A stretch of 7,776 bases of DNA, taken from the NCBI GenBank assembly GCA_003156235.1, contig PMGP01000336.1:1-7776 (forward strand). The letters run 5' to 3'. Shown here in pieces: positions 4,713 through 7,776 of the stretch. The notes below the pieces were generated by a model. That model saw only the letters and a list, made by a program, of their open reading frames with translations, searched no databases and was not told where the DNA came from. Origin of the DNA: Acidobacteriaceae bacterium (lineage in GTDB: Bacteria > Acidobacteriota > Terriglobia > Terriglobales > Acidobacteriaceae). Positions within the stretch are counted from its first letter, which is position 1; every line of letters starts with the position of its first letter. A program made the translations under genes and the position numbers.

Positions 4713-6733
4713 GGTTGGTTACCTTTATCGGCGGGGGCACGGGTGAGGACGAGTTGCGCCTGGTCGGCGGCGGCGACTTTCTGGTAGAAGCCGCGCAGGT
4801 CTTGGTACTGCTCGGGCTTGACGAGGGTGAAAGCGCGGGAGAGGAGCCGGCCGATGGTGATCTGGCCGGGGTCGGTCTTGGACTTGGTGACCAGGACAGC
4901 GTAGCCCACCCAGGGGATCTTCGAGTCCTGGGGCGCTCCTTCAACGGCGAAACCGGTAGGCAGGTGATAGACGATCTGGTCGGTGACGACTTCACCAAAC
5001 TGCATATCGACAGGTTCCAGCCTCTTGGCTTGATCGACAAAAGGATGCGCTCCGCGGGTCTCGAAGAAGAAGGCGGGCAGCAGGAGGCGCTTGGAGGTTG
5101 CCGCGCCGAGATTGCCATTTGCCTTGACGCTGGCGATGAGGGGGATGTCCGGGTTGTCGAGACCGGTGAAGCTATCGATGTGAGCCTCGACGCCGTCGGG
5201 GACCATGGACTCCAGCCAATGGTCGAACTGCTTCTTGACCTCATCCTCGTCATTTCTGAGGGCAGCCTGACGCCAGCGGAGGGCTCGCTGGCCGGTCATG
5301 GCGAGGTTGAGGACACCGGTTACGGCGCCATGTCCGTCGAGGATGAGGTCGCCGGCGCGCTGGAGGGTGTTGACGGTATAGAGGCCAGGCGGCGAACCGG
5401 CGGCCGCGCTGCCGCCGGGACTCTGACGGATTCCGGCGGCGCCTTCATGCTTCCAATGCACGGTCTGGAAGGGGCACATCTTCTGGCCGGGATCGAGAAG
5501 GATTTCCTTGCCCGCGATGCTGATAATAACGATGATGTCGTCGAGCTGATCAGCGTCGAGATAGGCGGGATCGAAGATGCTGTCGTCGCGGTTGACCACC
5601 TTCATGGCGAATACGTTGAGGCCGGCGGCGCGCAGCATGGCCAGATAGAGCAGGGCGATGTCGTTGCCGGAACCGCTTTTCTGAGACCAGGTGTCCTCGG
5701 CGCGCTTGACGGGCTTCAGCTTCAGCTCCTTCATCTCGGTTTCAGTTTTCTTGCGGGAGAAGTCGGTGTTATCGAGGGCCTGCACGGCCTTGTAAAGTTT
5801 CTTTGCTTTATCGAGTTCGCTATCGCCGGGGGCAATGAGTCCGTTCACTGCTTCATGGATGGATTTGGAGGGTTCGGCGAAGTGATCCACGTCCCTGGAC
5901 CATCGTTTGGCTTCGGATTGCCAGAAGCCGACGTTGTCATTTGCGTCCTTGTAATAAAACTTCACATTGAAAAGAAAGCTGTGGATGGGCGGCATCCACT
6001 CTTCAGTTGGAATAGGCGGAACGTCCGCTACGTCGACTGCGTAATGCCCTAAGCGGTCGGATTTTACGGACATGCCTGGAGGAAGAAGCGCCGTCCAGAG
6101 GAGAAAAGTCGCCACTTTTCCATCTTTATCCATCGCCAAGGCCGTCGTTCCAGTGAGCAAGCTGTCTGAATACATCGCCAACGGCTTGAAGCTGTAATGC
6201 GCCTGATGGACGAAGTAAGGCTGCTGGATCTGCCAGTACGGAGTCGATACGTGTTTGTCGTCGTAGTGAATTTGATAGCGATATTCGAGGATGCTTCCGA
6301 CCTCGACACTGGGCAGGTTAAAGACCTTGCGGTTGAATTGGAGCTTCTCGCCTTCCTTGGTGGTTGTCTTGGCGACCAGCAGGTCTTCGGGTTTTCCGGT
6401 GAGCGGAATGACGGCGCCGTCGGCGTGAATAGTGCGGGCCTTGATGTCGGAAATCTTGAAGTTGCCGCTCTCATAGGGAATCTCGACGGTGGCCAGCTCC
6501 TTGCCCTTCTCGGTGAGCACCTTGATGCGCGCGTAAAAGCTCCTGTAATGGACCTGGTCGTCGGCCATTTCCTCAATGTTGAGGTAGACGGCGGCTGCGC
6601 CGGGAGCTTTGGGGTCGGCGGTCATCTTGAGTTCTTCGTCGGTGGGCTGATGAAACTGTGCTAGCAGAAGAGCCGGCGAGATGAATAAGAAGAGCAGGAG
6701 CGCGAGGCATCCCACCCTTTCGCGAGAAGACAA
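4709..6733 (-). CDS. Secreted DUF3857/transglutaminase-like paralogue lacking Cys and His (pseudoenzyme)
   Basis: From the proposed TTG start this is 674 residues. It opens with SSRERVGC, a hydrophobic LALLLFLFISPALLLA segment and a probable signal-peptidase site near AQF (residues 25-27). A DUF3857-like region follows (about 50-235), then a transglutaminase-like fold (about 290-415). Where the downstream paralogue has GDCKD, this protein reads GSGND, with Gly (356 from this start) in place of the catalytic Cys. The region matching NHMITAI reads DDIIVII, so the His is also gone. The Asp is kept in LLDPGQ (414). The fold is retained but transglutaminase chemistry is not expected. The C-terminal half closely matches the next gene upstream. 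An ATG at 6934 with its own good Shine-Dalgarno gives 741 residues, but it buries the signal peptide behind repeat-derived sequence. GTG 6715 is a third candidate. The 3' end overlaps the next gene by 4 bp. Confidence 0.88.
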   Translation of the reverse strand: MSSRERVGCLALLLFLFISPALLLAQFHQPTDEELKMTADPKAPGAAAVYLNIEEMADDQVHYRSFYARIKVLTEKGKELATVEIPYESGNFKISDIKARTIHADGAVIPLTGKPEDLLVAKTTTKEGEKLQFNRKVFNLPSVEVGSILEYRYQIHYDDKHVSTPYWQIQQPYFVHQAHYSFKPLAMYSDSLLTGTTALAMDKDGKVATFLLWTALLPPGMSVKSDRLGHYAVDVADVPPIPTEEWMPPIHSFLFNVKFYYKDANDNVGFWQSEAKRWSRDVDHFAEPSKSIHEAVNGLIAPGDSELDKAKKLYKAVQALDNTDFSRKKTETEMKELKLKPVKRAEDTWSQKSGSGNDIALLYLAMLRAAGLNVFAMKVVNRDDSIFDPAYLDADQLDDIIVIISIAGKEILLDPGQKMCPFQTVHWKHEGAAGIRQSPGGSAAAGSPPGLYTVNTLQRAGDLILDGHGAVTGVLNLAMTGQRALRWRQAALRNDEDEVKKQFDHWLESMVPDGVEAHIDSFTGLDNPDIPLIASVKANGNLGAATSKRLLLPAFFFETRGAHPFVDQAKRLEPVDMQFGEVVTDQIVYHLPTGFAVEGAPQDSKIPWVGYAVLVTKSKTDPGQITIGRLLSRAFTLVKPEQYQDLRGFYQKVAAADQAQLVLTRAPADKGNQP

Positions 6734-6736
6734 GAA

Positions 6737-6777
6737 GCAGGTCCTTCGACTGCACTGCGCTTCGCTCAGGATGACAG
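6737..6777. repeat. Dispersed intergenic repeat, copy 2
   Basis: It starts GCAGGTCCTTCGACT (6737-6751) and ends CGCTCAGGATGACAG (6763-6777). It is the same orientation as 850-898 but 8 bp shorter in the middle. Read in the minus-strand frame it encodes VILSEAQCSRRTC, the kind of artefactual peptide that such repeats produce when annotated as coding. It lies directly upstream of the signal-peptide region of the pseudo-transglutaminase gene. Confidence 0.85.
6742..6747 (-). promoter_or_regulatory. Shine-Dalgarno-like site within the repeat, for TTG 6733
   Basis: On the minus strand GAAGGA (6747-6742) lies 8 nt from the TTG at 6733. It belongs to the dispersed repeat, so if this start is used the ribosome binding site was supplied by the repeat. 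The competing site AAAGGA (6945-6940) lies 5 nt from ATG 6934. Confidence 0.45.
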
Positions 6778-6824
6778 GGGCACGGAGCGCCTCACGAAAC
6801 CGAAGCCGGGAGAGATTCGTGGTC

Positions 6825-6861
6825 TCCCACCCATTTCGCAACGAACGCGAAATGGATGGGG
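6825..6861. repeat. 15-bp stem hairpin repeat between paralogues
   Basis: TCCCACCCATTTCGC (6825-6839) pairs with GCGAAATGGATGGGG (6847-6861) across the 7-nt loop AACGAAC. Nine core base pairs (CCATTTCGC/GCGAAATGG) are perfect, and 13 of 15 are Watson-Crick overall. It is typical of dispersed intergenic palindromes. It lies between the stop codon of the upstream paralogue and the probable start of the middle gene. Confidence 0.75.
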
Positions 6862-6933
6862 CACGTAGCCTTCTTGGGGCATCAGGCCCGTTCATCTCCT
6901 GCTGTAACTCGTCAACAAAGGGCTGCGAGATCA

Positions 6934-7776
6934 TCAGTTTCCTTTCGGCGCGGGCTGCGTTGTGTCCGGCGTGGGAACGGATGCGGGAGCCGGAGCGGGA
7001 GCAGGAGCGGCAGTGGAGCGGGTGAGGACGAGTTGCGCCTGATCGGAGCCGGCGACTTTCTGGTAGAAGCCGCGCAGGTCCTGGTACTCCTCTGGCTTGG
7101 CGAATGTGAAGGCGCTGGCCAGAGAGTGGGCGATGGTGATCTGGCCGGGCGCGGAGACAGATTTGACGGTCAGGATGGCGTGTTGGGGCCAGGAGATCTT
7201 GTTGTCCTGAGAGGCGCCCTCGACGGTGAATCCGGCGGGAAGATGATAGGTGACCTGGTCGGTAACGAGATCGCCATAGTGCATATCGACGGGCTGGGTG
7301 CGCTTTTCCTGAGCGACGAAGGGCTGCGTGCCGCGGGTCTCGAAGAAGAAGGCGGGGAGCATGAGGCGTTTGGAGGTAGCGGCGCCGATGGCTCCTTTTG
7401 CATTGATGACGGCGATCAGGTTTACATTGGGATCGTCGAGTCCGGTGAAGTGGTCGATGTGGGCCTCGACACCGTCGGGAAAGATGGACTCAAGTCTGTT
7501 ATGGTCGAATTGCTTTTTGAGTTCCTCGGGATCATTTCTGAGGGCAGTTTGCCGCCAGTAGAGGGCCTCCTGGCCGGTCATGACAAATTGGAAATTGCCG
7601 GTGAGGGCGCCGTTGCCGTCGAGGGTGACGTCGCCGATGCGAAGGGTTTTGTTATCGGGATATTGCTGGGCGGCGGTTGTAACGGCTCCGACGCCTTTAG
7701 CGGACTGCGTAAGGCCGCCAGCGCTGGAGTGCCTCCAGTTGACAGTCTGGAAGGGGCACATCTTTTCGCCGGGGTC
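6934..7776 (-). CDS. DUF3857/transglutaminase-like paralogue, C-terminal part (runs off the window)
   Basis: Only the last 280 residues are inside the window. The frame is open to the right edge and begins DPGEKMCPFQTVNW, matching LLDPGQKMCPFQTVHW in the middle gene just after its transglutaminase-like core. The methionine at 7761 is therefore internal and not a start, and the N-terminus lies outside. The visible part is a clear paralogue of the middle gene: MTGQ.AL.WRQ.ALRND, PDGVEAHID.FTGLD, GAATSKR, LPAFFFETRG and QDLRGFYQKVA are shared nearly word for word. It ends in a low-complexity Ala/Pro tail (STAAPAPAPAPASVPTP...) absent from the paralogue. Whether its own catalytic Cys is present cannot be seen. 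By relation it should be exported and carry an N-terminal signal peptide (inference). Its TGA overlaps the alternative ATG at 6934 by 1 bp. Confidence 0.9.
   Translation of the reverse strand, partial: DPGEKMCPFQTVNWRHSSAGGLTQSAKGVGAVTTAAQQYPDNKTLRIGDVTLDGNGALTGNFQFVMTGQEALYWRQTALRNDPEELKKQFDHNRLESIFPDGVEAHIDHFTGLDDPNVNLIAVINAKGAIGAATSKRLMLPAFFFETRGTQPFVAQEKRTQPVDMHYGDLVTDQVTYHLPAGFTVEGASQDNKISWPQHAILTVKSVSAPGQITIAHSLASAFTFAKPEEYQDLRGFYQKVAGSDQAQLVLTRSTAAPAPAPAPASVPTPDTTQPAPKGN

Noticed and set aside
4715..6052. 445-codon open frame on the + strand antisense to the pseudo-transglutaminase
   Set aside because: It is a GC-rich shadow of the real gene: Gly/Val/Asp-rich composition, no ribosome binding site and no recognisable domain.
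7739..7761. ATG 7761 as the start of the right-hand gene
   Set aside because: The frame continues to the window edge with DPGEK, which aligns with DPGQK inside the paralogue, so this Met is internal.

Overview
The window looks like chromosomal DNA from an acidobacterium of the Acidobacteriaceae type. That is an inference from three things: moderately high GC, tandem secreted DUF3857/transglutaminase-like proteins, and intergenic spaces filled with short palindromic repeats (stems in TAC or AA loops, the CAGGTCCTTCGACT...ATGACAG repeat). No rRNA or other taxonomic marker is present. I see no tRNA, CRISPR array, transposase or phage gene.

Left to right: a heptanucleotide tandem repeat (1-67) lies upstream of msrB, methionine-R-sulfoxide reductase, on the + strand (155-559). 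A 350-bp convergent intergenic space (560-909) holds a 161-bp inverted-repeat element and a dispersed repeat. All remaining genes are on the minus strand. They are a MerR-type regulator (910-1440) and a Gfo/Idh/MocA-family oxidoreductase (1547-2500). A 223-bp spacer then carries a second ~160-bp inverted-repeat element with nested hairpins. After it come three consecutive DUF3857/transglutaminase-like genes (2724-4712, 4709-6733, and one running off the right edge, 6934-7776).

In transcription order (right to left) the three DUF3857-type genes form a probable operon of exported proteins. The second and third overlap by 4 bp (ATGA). The first two are close paralogues over their visible C-terminal halves. 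The third is a more distant relative with an intact Cys-His-Asp transglutaminase triad. The middle protein has Gly where the catalytic Cys should be and Asp where the His should be, so it is a predicted pseudo-transglutaminase. About 200 bp of dispersed repeats separates the first gene from the probable true start of the middle one. These repeats happen to be open in frame, which creates a misleading 67-residue N-terminal extension and may supply the Shine-Dalgarno sequence now in use.

The strongest points for follow-up are the active plus inactive transglutaminase-like array, the start ambiguity created by the repeats, and the two composite ~160-bp inverted-repeat elements. I did not find a clear new defence system, a biosynthetic system or a mobile element encoding its own enzymes.
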